DNA of 64,000 nucleotides from Hevea brasiliensis (Eukaryota > Streptophyta > Magnoliopsida > Malpighiales > Euphorbiaceae). Made by a program: the position numbers and the translations under genes. This document shows positions 46,123 to 58,815 of this stretch, one piece after another. Position 1 is the first letter of the stretch; every line of letters starts with the position of its first letter. The notes beneath the pieces are model-generated. The model was given only the letters and a program-made list of their open reading frames with translations. It ran no database searches and was not told the origin of the DNA. The DNA lies in the NCBI RefSeq assembly GCF_030052815.1, contig NC_079493.1, positions 62,000,691-62,064,690 of the forward strand. The letters are read 5' to 3'.

Positions 46123-49100
46123 TGTCACACCCTACCCCTCTGTAAGGCATAACATGATCCCGTAGTATACCTAATGAATTACCAACTCCATCTACTGATA
46201 ACCCATTAAATACACTACAAGGGATTTTAATAATTTTTCTTACTTCTTTTACAGTGGTGAGCACAATTTACAAGTGTTAAAAACCTTTTTGAACTGAGGT
46301 GATAGAACTAACACATTTGAATTATTTGGAATTTCTGTAAAAATTTTGGCAGAGTGCCATCTGTATTTTGGATAAAACAATTCTTCAGAAAACCTGTAAA
46401 AAGCACTTCAATATATATTTCCAAATCTCAACTCCAACATGTTTCTCAACACAACATATTTCTCAACTCAAATCCATAGTAATTTTTCAAAGACTGAGAT
46501 AAAAGAAATATAATACAATTTCTACAAGTCAAAATAACTCATAATTTACTTTACAACTTCAATGTACAATTTTAATTTACAACTGCTCAAAACCAAAAAC
46601 AATATGTACATACAGTGAACATACATTACAGTACAAAATGCAAAATGTGGTATACTCGTTATACCCGAAAATCTCTCGCTGGATGTACTAGCAGCCTAGT
46701 CTGCTGCCCTGTCTGTCTGTCTACTTGTGACAGCAATAAAAAGCTATCGCTGAGACAATGTCTCAGTGGTGCACAACATTAACAAAATACAACTTTAAAT
46801 CACAATTCACAAGTTATAAATAGTGGATACTTAAAACCATAGTTAAATTCAAGACAGTAAATGTCAAAAGGAATTTAAACTGCATTTCTCGATATCACAA
46901 TAATTTCAATAAATCAAATCATGATTAAATTCAAAACACAGTGAATGTCAATAAGAATTTAACTCCATTTCACAATCTCATAATACATATCAATAAATCA
47001 CACACAGCTTAATCATGTTCCAAAGTTCAATTCGTCCCAAAAGCCGATGGCTAATGAGGTATTCAATTCGTCCCAAAAGTCAATGACTAATGAGGAATAA
47101 CATAGCTAGCTAGCAAAAATATGAGTACTCATCCAATTCATCCTCAACAGGCACACACCTCAACACTTCAGCCAGAGAGGAAATTCAATTCGTCCCACTA
47201 GACAAGCTAGCGAGGAATACAATCAATATACATGATAGCTATGGTTTCAAACAATTTCCAATGCTTTTCAATCAATAAGTATCCATCAATATCATTCAAA
47301 CAATTTTTCATAGTTTCAAACCATTTACAATGCTTTTCAAGCAATAATTATTCATTCAAACACATTTTCACAATTTAAAACAATAAAATACAAATAGTCA
47401 TAATTCATTTCAATTGAAAAATTCAAAAGAAATAGCTGTTGTGCACAAACCTCTGATAACTATCTCCTGGTCTTGACTCAGTGTTTCCTTCCCTTTCCCT
47501 GAGTCTTTGCTAACTGAGAAACACAAATTGATGTGTTTCAGTACTTAATTAAACTGCCTCTAATGATAATGCTTGATAATTAATTTACTGAATTCTATTA
47601 TTTGCTTAGTCAACCTAATATATCGACTCTCGATGCGTACTAGTAAACTAGGTTTTAATGTTACTAATAGGTTACATTCAATAGTCTTTTAGGGTTGGTA
47701 CATGTTACCAATTCGTTTCCATGTATACTGCATTTTCTTGCAATTTGCTGGATTTCGGGATACTAGTTTGACCTAGCCGGACGACCTAGTTCCCTCGATT
47801 TTCAGGTTTTGGTCTAAACTGTAAACTTGTAGATCTATGTCTTATGGAATGCGGGGCAAAATTTCAGGTCATTCTGAGTTATGTAGACCAAGTTATGGTC
47901 ATTTTACTATTGCTGGTCAAATTGCACCAAAATTGATCACTTTAGGTCATTTTAGGTCATTTTAGGTTTGGCCAGTTTTTGGACCCAAACTTTTGCAAGC
48001 TGTTTGACTTGCTTATGGTCATTTCTGGGCTTTGGTGTCTTCATAAGACTTGTAGATATGGGTCTTAACTATTCATGGTTAAAATTTCAGGTCAATTGGA
48101 CCTGTTTTGAGTGAGTTATGGCCTAAATATTAACTGCTGCCCAAATGGTCAATTTTCAGGCCTTATTTGCACTTAATCCGGATTTGGTCATTTTTCAAGC
48201 TACCTTGCAAGCTGAATTTTGGCAAGCTTTCTTCATGAAAGTTGGCACATTTTGTGCCTAGTTTCACCTCCAATTGGTCTCATACCAATTGGAGCCATAC
48301 ACTTAAATTTATAGGCCTAAAACTCAAACTGCCTTATTGCAATTCTTGCAAACATATCAAACATCACTTTTAACACTCACCAAACTTAACATTCAAACTA
48401 ATTCTGGTTGTACCACAACCTAAACATAATTTACAACATATTATAGGTCATTTTGGAAGTTTACAATTACATTCAATGTGCACCAACAAGTGCAGAATTT
48501 ATCCAACTCAATTTACAACAATTCAATCACCAATTCATGCTCATTTACATGTCCAACTTCACACCATCATATACACACTCAAACTGCCTTAACATCCAAC
48601 ACAATTCAACATTAATATACCATAATCCAAGCATGAATTCCAGCATTCTTCAAGAGTTAACAAACTGCCACAATGGTACATTTATATTCCATCAATTTCC
48701 AAGCTTTAAATTTCATTTTACATTTACATATACTAAGTATACATCACCCAAACAATTTCCTACACAATATACATTTAATCAATCATTTAATTTACCATTT
48801 ACAAGCACAATTAAACTGCCTTCAAGGTGCTTCCATGGCTGCCAAAAGTACACACCATCATAACTCACCAAAAACTCAAAATTTCTTCATCAATCATTTT
48901 ATCTCAAGCTTCCCATAAACTTTACTTAAGAAAGAACATAATTTAAACACTTACCTATTGTTGGGGCTTGTTAAATCTTCACCAAATTTCTTCCTTTTTG
49001 TTCCCTATAATCTGCCCAAGAGGTGTGGACCAAGTTTAATGAAGAGAATTTATGGTTTTATGTTGAAAATGGGAGAGAATTAAGCTTTGCATGGAAAATT

Positions 49101-49823
49101 TTCCATGGAGAATTGGGAGTGACAATCGGCCATTGTTGGAAGCTTGAAGAAAATGAGTTAATTAGTGGAGAAATCTGCCCATTTAATGGTTATTATAATC
49201 CTTAGTGCTCCACTCACCAATTATAAACTATATTATATGTTTAAATGTGTTAATTAGTCAATTTACCCTCCATTTTTACTATTTACATTAGGTACCCCTA
49301 AATTAATTTTTTATTATATTTTCCAAGTGTAATATTATTTATTTTTAATGGACATTTAGGTCAAAAGACAACTCGGGATGTCAAATGACCACAATGCCCC
49401 TGTTCGGGTTGTATTCCCAATTTTTCAATAACACCGGGTTTTGTCCGTTTTTCGATTTCTCACTTTTCTTTGTACTAATTATTTAATTTTTCTTTGATAT
49501 TTCTAATGATATTTGTATTTCAATAGGTGTCTATTTAATTCCTAAAAATATTTTCCAGGGTTCCCCGTAGTTAAAGGCTAGTCAACGGTCCACGCCGTGA
49601 CTTTCCGGTGCGGTCACCCATCGCTAGGGTTCTCGGCTCGCTTAACTTGGTTGCATTTCTTTACTATTATTTTTCCTTTATTTTTCTTGTATTTTCTTTT
49701 CTTGTATTTCATTATTTTATGTCTCCTCACTCATATCGAAGTGTAGTTCTAGGTATCCTAGCTGTCCGTACAACACTGGTCACAGGAATAGTAGAACGCA
49801 CTACCGAACATAGGGGTGTTACA
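46123..49823 (-). mobile_element. Tek-B solo LTR in CRM-2 leader
   Basis: This 3,701-bp LTR runs TGTCACACCC to GGGTGTTACA, flanked by TAGGG at 46118-46122 and 49824-49828. The hairpin CTGAGACA-A-TGTCTCAG is at 46750-46766 and the donor in sense at 48954 (AATAG|GTAAGTGT). Repeated GAGTTATGGCC-type modules lie at about 47850-48330. No interior or gene is present. Confidence 0.92.
46750..46766 (-). other. Conserved LTR hairpin (Tek-B)
   Basis: The palindrome CTGAGACAATGTCTCAG has 8-bp arms or a 6-bp stem with 5-nt loop, followed by TGGTGC. Confidence 0.7.
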
Positions 49824-49828
49824 TAGGG

Positions 49829-50953
49829 TTTTGGGTTAATCAAGCCAAAGCCATTATTCTAGCTATCCATCTTGCTTCCTTCATTTTGATATCAAGCATG
49901 AGAGATTATTTGGGTCATTGAGTTCGACTTATATATTTGGCCTGAAACTGTACCAGCATTATTTGGATGTATATAAGACGTTGGGTGTAAATTTTGGAGG
50001 TTGTTTGATGTTGTTTGCCCGCTGAACCAAAATTTTGTGGCAGATTCGATCAAATTAAGTTCACATAGCAAATAGGCCCAGAAATTCCTGAAAATTTATA
50101 GGTTGTTTATACCCCATTTAAATTGTTTCCAATTAAATTTCAGCTTAAAATTCATCCGTATGTGTGGGGAACCAAAATTTTGCGGCAGACCAAATCAAAT
50201 TAAGTTCACATAGCAAATCAGCCCAGAAATTCTTGAAAATTTACAGGTTGTTTTTGCCACATTTGAGCTGTTCTCAAATTAAATCTCAGCTCAAAATTTA
50301 ACCGTTTGTGTGGGGAACAAAAATTTTGCGGTAGACTAGATTAAATTTGGTTTACAACGTAAACCTGTCAAGAAAAAACTGAAATTCTAACCGCAATTAG
50401 TTAGTATTGGTTTGTATTTTCCTACTCAATTTCAGATCAAAATACACTCGTTTTCTTGGTGATCCTAAATTTTTGCAATTCTTGGTTTATTGTGTGAACT
50501 GCTGGTAATTGTGATAAGTTGGTGGCAAACTTAGATATTTAAGCTTGATATCTCTACTTTAGGTTGTCTCTTTTCTAGCTTACTACTCTTTTATTTTGGT
50601 GTCTTCTTTCTTGATTCCTTATTGCATTACATTTCCATACTTGAGCTTTTCTCTTCTTGACTTCTTGAGTCACATTATTGCTCTCTTGATTACTCATTTT
50701 GATCCGTCACGTTCAAGAATTTTATTGTGTGTTAAATTTTTGTGAGTACAGTCTTGGTTTGAGTTGCTTGAGTTTGATAAGAACTTGTGGACATAGCCAA
50801 GAGAGGTAAAAGGCATAGAGTGGTGAGTTCATAAGAGGGGAAAAGCCTTGTTGAGTTAAACAAGAGTGGAGTGTCCCCTGTTGAGTGTAAATACATAAGG
50901 GAGTGAGTGAGGTGTTTTCTTTACACTAACCATTTTCTTGCAGGTCTGAAAAC
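49829..50953 (+). other. CRM-2 leader, second part
   Basis: Untranslated leader. It has about 160 bases (49829-49985) absent from CRM-1, then the 146-bp-type array and the acceptor-like CATTTTCTTGCAG just before gag. Confidence 0.8.
50024..50470 (+). repeat. About 146-bp tandem repeats in CRM-2 leader
   Basis: Units start at GAACCAAAATTTT (variant GAACAAAAATTTT in the third) at 50024, 50167 and 50315, spaced 143 and 148 bp. The array is the same as in CRM-1. Confidence 0.85.
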
Positions 50954-52041
50954 ATGTCTAGAAGGGGTGATGGTAGTGAGGGGTAAGGTGAAAATCCATT
51001 CTACATGCAGGCTGTCAGACCGCAATTTGAAAGAATGAATGTTGTGTGCAATGGAATTATAGATAAGTTGGAAAGATTGGAGCAAGGAGATAGGCAAAAT
51101 GAGAGAAGGCCAAATAGGAGGGATCTTGTACCTCCAGTAGTTGAATCTGATAAAGATGAGGTTGATAACTATGATTTTGACGTTGAAAGACCTAGGAGGG
51201 GTAGGTATGAGAGAAGAGCTGTAGATAGGAGGAATGGGGATAGGAGGATAAGAAGAGAGGAAAGAGAGAGGAATAGGGTAGATGACAATATCAAAAGTAT
51301 TAAAATGTGTATCCCTTCTTTCCAAGGGAAAAATGATCCGGATGTGTATCTAGAATGGGAAAGGAAGGTAGAAGCTGTGTTTGATTGTCATCACTATTTA
51401 GAGGAGAAGAAAGTAAAGTTAGCGTGAGAGAATTTCTTGATTATGCTTTGGTATGGTGGGATCAAGTGTTGATTAGTAGAAGTAGAAATTATGAGCAATC
51501 AATTGCAACCTGGGGTGAGATGAAAACTATAATGAGGAAGAGATTTGTTCCTAGTCATTACTATAGAGAGCTACATCAGAGGTTACAAGGATTGACTCAA
51601 GGTTCTAAAAGTGTTGAAGATTATCATAAAGAAATGGAAATTGCTCATATTGTTGAGTTACATCACTATGTTGAGTTGGAGGATATGGTCCACATGGCTA
51701 TGAAGGTAGAAAGGCAACTTAAAAGCAAGTCGAAATTTGATGGAAATGCAGGTGCTTCTTCATCTTGGAAGTCTAACTGGAAGAAGGAGGATAGGGAAAA
51801 GGCTGTTAGCAAATATAAGAAAAATGAGGAAAAAGAAAAGAAGGTGGAGAAGAAATTTGTAGAAAGTAAAGGAAAGGAGGTTGCAACTACTATCCGAAAT
51901 AGAGATGTGAAGTGTTTTAGGTGTTTGGGCAATGGAAACATAGCTTCTCAATGCCCTAACAAGAGAGTCATGGTCATGAGAGAAAATGGTGAGATAGAAA
52001 TGGAGGAGGAAATTGTGAGTGATTCCACATCTTCAGGGTAG
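50954..52041 (+). pseudogene. CRM-2 gag, decayed
   Basis: ATG 50954 (MSRRGDGSEG) hits TAA at 50984 where CRM-1 has GAA. The following frame carries [33 protein letters not shown], a frameshift at about 51423, [11 protein letters not shown] and RLQGLTQGSKSVEDYHKEME. A gap of about 27 codons relative to CRM-1 follows (MEIA joined to HIVEL). The zinc knuckle reads CFRCLGNGNIASQC, with the histidine ligand replaced by asparagine. It ends at TAG 52039, in phase with the protease. Confidence 0.88.
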
Positions 52042-52683
52042 GAGGATGCAGAGGTAGAATATGCTGCTGAAGGAAGTGCTCTAGTGATTATGAGAGCAAT
52101 AAATACTCAAGTACAGGAGGATGTTGGTGATGAATTGCAAAGAGAAACAATTTTCCATACAAGGTGTATTGTCCAAGAAAAAGCTTGTAGTGTCATCATT
52201 GATGGGGGAAGTTGTGCCAATGTTGCTAGTACTATTTTGGTGCAGAGATTAGGGTTGAGGACTTTGAAACACCCTAGACCCTATAAATTGCATTGGTTGA
52301 ATGAATGCGGTGAGGTGAAAGTAACAAAAAGAGTGCTGATTTCCTTTGCAATAGGAAAGTGTCAAGATGAGGTTATGTGTGACGTGGTTCCAATGCAAGC
52401 TGAACATTTATTACTTGGTCGACCATGGCAATTTGATAGAAAAGTGATCCAAGATGGGTATAAAAATATGTATTCTTTTGAAATGAATGGAAGGAAAATT
52501 ATTTTGGCACCTATGACACCAAAACAGATTTATGAAGACCAAACAAGGCTTAAGCAAGTAATGGGTGAGGTAAAATCAAGAGTGGCCGAAAAGAGAGCAG
52601 AGAAGAAAAGAAGGAGTGAAAAGAAATTGATTGAAAATGTTGTAAGTGAGAAAGACAACGGTGGTTGTGAGGAAAGAAGATAG
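52042..52683 (+). pseudogene. CRM-2 aspartic protease
   Basis: In phase with gag after the TAG, the frame reads CSVIIDGGSCANVAS, RLGLRTLKHPRPYKLHW and HLLLGRPWQFDRKV, then a basic linker (KRAEKKRRSEKK) to TAG at 52681. The catalytic-site motif is intact. The next frame (52705) is in phase, so one nonsense codon separates it from the linker to RT. Confidence 0.88.
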
Positions 52684-52704
52684 AGTAAAGAAAACATTCC
52701 AAGA

Positions 52705-53731
52705 GTGCTTGAAAAAGGTGAAACTTCGGCGCAAAAGGAGAGCTGTGCGGAAAGAGGGGAGAGAAAATTAAACTTGTATGCTAAAGGAAGAGATGTGAGG
52801 AATGCCATGTTTGCCAACAAGCAAATGTTATTAATTGTGTTTAAGGACTCTTGTTTATCTACATCTGACCTTGACCCCAATTTGCCAGTGTTATTGTCTC
52901 CCTTTTGCAGGAATATTAGGATGTGCTACCTGAGGAGATGCCAGCTGGACTACCACCTATTCGAGGGATTGAGCAACAGATTGATTTTATACCTGGAGCA
53001 GTTATTCCCAACCGTCTAGCTTATAGAACTAATCCTGAAGAAACCAAAGAATTACAAAGGCAAGTTGAGGAATTGCTAGCTAAGGGTTACGTGAGAGAAA
53101 GTATGAGCCCTTGTGCTGTACCCGTCCTTTTGGTACCAAAGAAAGATGGCACATGGTGCAAGTGTATGGATTGTAGGGCGGTCAACAAAATCACTATAAA
53201 GTATCGCCACCCTATACCTAGATTAGATGACATGTTGGATGAACTTTGTGGTGCTTGTGTTTTTACCAAAATTGACTTGAAAAGCGGATATCATCAAATT
53301 CGCATGAAAGTAGGTGATGAATGGAATACTGCATTTAAAACAAAGCATGGACTATATGAGTGGTTAGTGATGCCTTTTGGGCTAACTAATGCTCCTAGCA
53401 CTTTTATGAGATTGATGAATCATGTGTTGCATGCTTTTATTGGAAAATTTGTTGTTGTTTATTTTGATGATATATTGGTTTACAGTAGAGACATGAATGA
53501 ACATATGCATCATTTAAGAGTTGTATTTGATGTGTTAAGAAGGAAAAATTATATGCTAACTTGGAGAAATGTTCATTTTGCATGGAAAAGGTTGTCTTTT
53601 TAGGATTTGTCATTAGTGCTAATGGTGTTGGAAGTCGATGAAAAAATTAGAGCTATTAAAGACTGGCCCATTACAAAGTCTGCATCTAAAGTACGTAGTT
53701 TCCATGGACTAGCTAGTTTCTATAGAAGATT
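52705..53731 (+). pseudogene. CRM-2 reverse transcriptase, truncated
   Basis: The linker (KGRDVRNAMFANKQML) shifts frame near 52890. RT then reads [86 protein letters not shown] and intact [10 protein letters not shown] one-base loss near 53545 shifts the frame before KCSFC. The thumb is readable to [12 protein letters not shown], where homology ends. Confidence 0.88.
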
Positions 53732-54036
53732 GTCGCAAGGTGTTTTGTGGTCTCCTGGACGAACCCTCACCGAAGTGGGAAAGAGTGTGGAGTCGCCACT
53801 TTAATTTTGAGGGAAATTAAAGAAAACCATTCGTGAAATGCAAATTAAAATGAAACCACTTCAAATACAGAGATTCTAGGTTCGGGGTCCGTAAAAGGGT
53901 GCAGAAGGTGTTGGGCACCCCACCTCGCCCCTCAATGAGGGTGAGTAGATTTAACCTTACGTTCTTTATAAATTAGAATCGATAGTTAGGGGGTTCGAAT
54001 GGAAATGTTAATCCTTTTGATAAAAAGGAATATTTG
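53732..54036. repeat. Unclassified dispersed repeat fragment
   Basis: This piece is unlike either Tek or CRM sequence in the window. It contains GTGGAGTCGCCACTTTAATT, GAGATTCTAGGTTCGGGG and TTGGGCACCCC followed by CAATGAGGGTGAGTAGATTT. From memory, similar phrases recur in LTR retrotransposons of many plants, but I cannot assign it. Its left edge TGTCGCAAGG could be a terminus. The right edge is the Tek-B insertion point (flank ATTTG). No gene is seen. Confidence 0.55.
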
Positions 54037-57000
54037 TGTCACACCCTACCCCTCAGTAAGGTATAACATGATCCCGTAGTATACCTAATGAATTACCAAC
54101 TCCGTCTACTGATAACCCATTGAATACACTACAAGGGATTTTAAAAACTTTTCTTACTTCTTTTACAGTGGTGAGCACTATTTACAGGTGTTAAAGACTT
54201 TGGTGAACTGGGTGAAATAACTAACTCAATTGGTTTATTTGGAATTTCTGTAAAAATTTTGGCAGAGTGCCATCTGTATTTGGATAAAACAGTTCTTCAG
54301 AAAACCTGTAAAAAGTACTTCAATAATTTTCCAAATCTCAACTCCAATACATTTCTCAACACAACAATTTATCAACTCAATTCCATAGAAATTTTTCAAA
54401 GTCTGAGATAAGGAAATATAATCTGACTTTTACAAGTCAAAACAGCTCGTAATTATTTTACAACTTCAAGGTACAATTTGAATTTACAACTGCTCAAAAC
54501 CAAAAACAAAATGTACATACAGTGTCATACATTACAGTACAAAATGCAAAATATTGGTATACTCATTATACCCGAAAAATCTCTCGCTGGAGGTATATGC
54601 AGCCTAGTCTGCTGCCCTGTCTGTCTCTCTACCTGCGACAGCAATTAAAAAGCTATCGCTGAGACAATGTCTCAGTGGTGCACAACATTAACCAAATACA
54701 ATTTAAATCACAATTCATAAGTCATGTAAATAGTGGATACTTAAAATCATAGTTAAATTCAAGACAATAAATGTCAACAAGAATTTAAACTCCATTTGTC
54801 AATATCACAATAATTTTCCATAAGTCAGATCATGTTTGAATTCAAAAGACAGTATATGTCAATGAGAGTTTAAATCAATTTCACAATCTCACAATACATA
54901 ATAATGCAATTTAGTCGAATAATTTAAGAATACAGTGTTGCCAATTCATTCACAACTTAAGCCATGACACAAATTTCCGATCAATGCCGTGTTGTACACC
55001 ACGACAAAGCAATCACAACCTCACTAATCGAAATCAATGAGGAAGGGGAGCTAGCTATATAATGAGTACTCATCCGATCACCTCAACTGGTAAACCAGAG
55101 AGGGAGAAAAATAAACGATCACGACTCCATAAATGGAGAAGGAAAATAAACGATCACAACCCCATAATTGGAGAAGGAATGATACGATACTGTCATGCTA
55201 AGTGTGAACACAAAATCAATTCCAAACATTTTATTCAAATGATTCGTGAGAATCCAATAAATTTCCAAAGTCATAATTTCATTCATAAAATGGCAACCCA
55301 ATTCATAATTAACTTCAATTTCCACAAAAACCATTTACAGTGCTTTTCAATCAATAAGTTTCCATCAATATCATTCAAACAATTTTTCACAGTTTCAAAC
55401 CATTCACAATGTTTTTCAATCAATAAGTGTCCACCAAACACATTTCCACAATTTAAAACAATGATATGCAAATAGTCAATATTTATTTCCATTGAAAATA
55501 ATTCAAAAGAAACAGTTGTTGTGCACAAACACAATTTAAAACAATAATATACAAATATTCAATATTTATTTCAATTGAAAAATTCAAAAGCAATAGCCGT
55601 TGTGCACAAACCTCTGATGACTGTCTCCCTGGTCTGGACTCAGTGTTTCCTTCTCTTTTCCTGAGTCTTTAATCGAGAAACACAATTTGAAGTGTTTCAG
55701 TACTAAATTAAATTGTCTCTAACGATAATGTTTGGTAAATAATGCACTGAACTCAATTTTTCACTTAATCACCTAATATACCGACCCTCGTTGCGTTTTA
55801 GGTAAATTAGGTTTTAGTGTCGTTAATATGTCACATTCGATAGGGTTTTAGGTTTGGTATGTTTTACCAAAGTCATTTCCTTGCTTAGTGCATTTTAATG
55901 CAAATTGTTGGATTCCGGGACACTGGTTTGACCTAACCGGACGATCTAGTTCCCTCGGTTTTCGGGTTTTGCTCGAAACTACAAACTTGTAGATCTAGGT
56001 CTTATTGCATGCGGGGCAAAATTTCAGGTCAATCCGAGTTAAGTAGACCGAGTTATGGTCATTATACTATTGCTGGTCAAATGGTACCATTTTAGGTCAA
56101 TTTTAGGTCAAATTGGTCAATTCTGGTTCGGCCAGTTTTTGGACCCGAAATTGTGCAAGTTGTTTGACTTGCTTATGGTCATTTCTGGGCTTTGGTGTCT
56201 TCATAAGACTTGTAGGTATGGGTCTTAACTATTCTTGGTTAAAATTTCAGGTCAATTGGACCTGGTTTGAGTGAGTTATGGCCTAAGCACTCACTGCTGC
56301 CCAAATGGTCAGTTTTTAGGTCTCAAGTGTACCTAATCCGAATTGGTCATTTTCTTAGGTCACCTTTCAAGCAGAATTTTGGTATGGTTTCTCAATGAAA
56401 GTTGGCACATTTTGTGCCTAGTTTCACCTCAAATTGGTCTCATACCAATTGAGGTTACACATTTAAGGTTATAGGCTAAAATGTACACTGCCCTTGATTA
56501 CTTTGCTTAACACACATCAACTACACACATTTACTTTGCAATTTGTTTACTTCCCTACCAATCTGTTTTGGTACATTAACCACAGTATAATCTACTTTAC
56601 ATTAACATTATTTTGGGCAGATTACCATTACCCTCAACACACCAATATAATTCACATTTACAATATCTCAATACCATTACATACACACCTAAACACCACT
56701 AATTCTCACATACACTTTACACAATAATTTCATACACATATCCTTCATTCCTTAATGCCACAATTCTGCCAATACTTCCATCAATACATACAATTATGCA
56801 AGGGTTCACAAGCTGCCGAAATTGTCCTTCAACGCCACATTGCCCTACAATCCATCAATTCTCATCCAAGTGCCAAAATCACCATATATATGTGAAACAA
56901 TTCATTAGGATATTAATTTACCATGATCAACATTATTTCTCATCAATTATATGCATAATAAATCATCAAATGTGTGACCCCATGGCTGTCCAAAAATGGC

Positions 57001-57983
57001 TATCTCAATAACTATTTAAACTTCAAAATTTCCTTCATAAAACTAACACCCATAACATAAACATAAAGTTTAACAAGGAAATTCTCAAAAATGCAAACTT
57101 ACCTTTAATTGTAACTTGCTAAACCTTCACCAAACTTCTCAAAATTGGTATCAATCTCTTCCTTGTGATGTGTAGACCATTTTTCATAAAGCTACTTAAG
57201 GGATTGGAGTTGAAAATGGGGAGATAAGAAAGCTTGCATGAAAAATGGCTATGGAGGATTTCTTTTCCTCTTCAATTCGGCATGGGTTATGGAATGAAGA
57301 AGATGACCCTTTTGAGTGGGAAGAATCTGCCCACTAATGAATATATTTAACCATTTTAATGTTCTTAGTGGACCACTAAACAATTTAAATCATATTTTAA
57401 GGTAAACTTTCACTTAATCCCACATTAAGCCCTTGATTTTAGTTATTTGTATTAGGTACCACTAAACTAATTTTTCATTTTATTTTCCAAGTGTAATATT
57501 AATTATTTTTAATGGACATTTAGGTCAAAAGAAACTTCGGGATGTCAAATGACCATAATGCCCCTGTTCGGGTTACGTTCCCAATTTTTCGGTAACACCG
57601 TATTTTGTCTGTTTTTCGATTTCTTACTTTTCTTTGTACTAATTATTTAATTTTTCTTTAATCTTTCTAATGAGATTTATACTTCAATAAGGGTCTATTT
57701 ATGTCCTAAAAATATTTTCGTGGTTCCCATGATCGAGAGCTAGTCAACGGTCCACGCGTGACTTCCCATCTGATCACCCATCGTTAGGTTTCCCGGCTCG
57801 TTTAACTTGATCACATTTCTTTGCTATCATTTTTCCTTTGTTTTTCTTGTACTTTCTTTTCTTGTATTTTATTATTTTATGTCTCCTCACTCATATCGAA
57901 GTACGGTTCTTGGCATCCTAGCTGTTCGGACAACACTAGTCACCGGAGCAGCAGAACGCACTACCGAACTTTGGGGTGTTATA
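54037..57983 (-). repeat. Tek-B 3' LTR
   Basis: This 3,947-bp LTR has antisense ends TGTCACACCC and GGGTGTTATA (terminal CA decayed to TA). The hairpin is at 54659-54675 and the putative donor in sense at 57102 (ATTAAAG|GTAAGTTT). A duplicated GGAGAAGGAAAATAAACGATC-like unit lies near 55090-55170. No gene is seen. Confidence 0.92.
54659..54675 (-). other. Conserved LTR hairpin (Tek-B)
   Basis: CTGAGACAATGTCTCAG followed by TGGTGC, identical to 46750-46766. Confidence 0.7.
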
Positions 57984-57997
57984 ATTCTCCCCCCCTT
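57984..57997 (-). other. Polypurine tract of Tek-B element
   Basis: Sense AAGGGGGGGAGAAT directly precedes the 3' LTR. The preceding AAATTTCGAGACGAAATTT is the usual end of Tekay-type polyproteins as I recall them. Confidence 0.8.
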
Positions 57998-58815
57998 AAA
58001 TAAATTTCGTCTCGAAATTTTACCCAATAGCCATCTTACAATAGTCATACGTTTATTTTCTCCTTTCTATATGGTCGTAAGACTTTTAACAATCTAATAC
58101 AATGTTTAATTTGCTTGGATAACCCCAATCTCCTCTTACTATTATGTTGTCTAATATTTGACTCACGTTCCTTCTTGAATGACCCTTGAGGTCATGTTAG
58201 AATCATTCATCGTGCATTGGTCCTCGACCATTCTAGTCCATAGTCTTCCTCACATTCGAATATTTCTTTGTTATATATGAATCAACTGCTCAAATCTCTA
58301 CTTCCATAACTCTTTTTATCTGTCAATATTCTATAACTTACTTCCTTTTATCTTGAACTATAACCTTTCGACATTCTAATTTTTGAGTTTTAGATCCTAA
58401 GTAGGATTTTCAACTTATTTCTAACAATTAAATTACGTCAGCATAACTATACAAAAAACAGATGCCGTTGGCAACTATTCTCATCTAGGTGTACTATCGT
58501 GTAGTATGTAGCTCTACACAATAATCTCAAGTTAGTACTGAAATTTGCAGCTTACCCAATAGATCAAACTTTCCTATCTTTTATCCTTTTCAAATTCACT
58601 GATATCCGAACTGTCTGATTACAATATCTATTAACAATTACTACAGTAACATCTCTGCCTTCATCTAGAGCAATTCTATTTCTGTAACTTATTTTTACGT
58701 CCTCTTGCCTTACATTAAGTAGGCTCGCCAATTAGCTTATAATTTTATGGTGTGTCAGCAAATACTTTTCACCGATAAACTCTTCCAAAACTAATTTCAC
58801 TTGTTATCACAATCC
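57998..58815 (-). other. Tek-B interior without recognisable gene
   Basis: This stretch is where protease end, RT, RNase H, integrase and chromodomain should be. Apart from the last 25 or so bases next to the polypurine tract I recognise none of them, on either strand. It is AT-rich and may be foreign or badly decayed filler. Confidence 0.6.

Larger units (their letters stand above)
45873..50943 (+). other. Candidate leader intron of CRM-2
   Basis: The donor CCAAACAAG|GTAGATTC lies 19 nt after the PBS. The acceptor ACACTAACCATTTTCTTGCAG| is 10 nt before ATG 50954. The span now includes the 3.7-kb Tek-B solo LTR; without it about 1.36 kb. It mirrors CRM-A's arrangement. Confidence 0.45.
45014..53731 (+). 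mobile_element. CRM-2 element, 3'-truncated
   Basis: CRM-2 starts with a full LTR at TGATGAGAATC exactly inside the CRM-1 protease (left flank GCTGG). The PBS, leader, gag, protease and RT follow. It breaks at about 53731 in RT after LASFYRR. RNase H, integrase and 3' LTR are absent, so a right target duplication cannot be checked. The same strand and family as CRM-1 point to self-nesting. Confidence 0.82.

Noticed and set aside
48453..48863. 136-codon frame, and similar frames at 55062-55475 and 61479-61892
   Set aside because: The paired copies match only because they are in the two LTRs of one element. They are low-complexity, with no domain and no start context.
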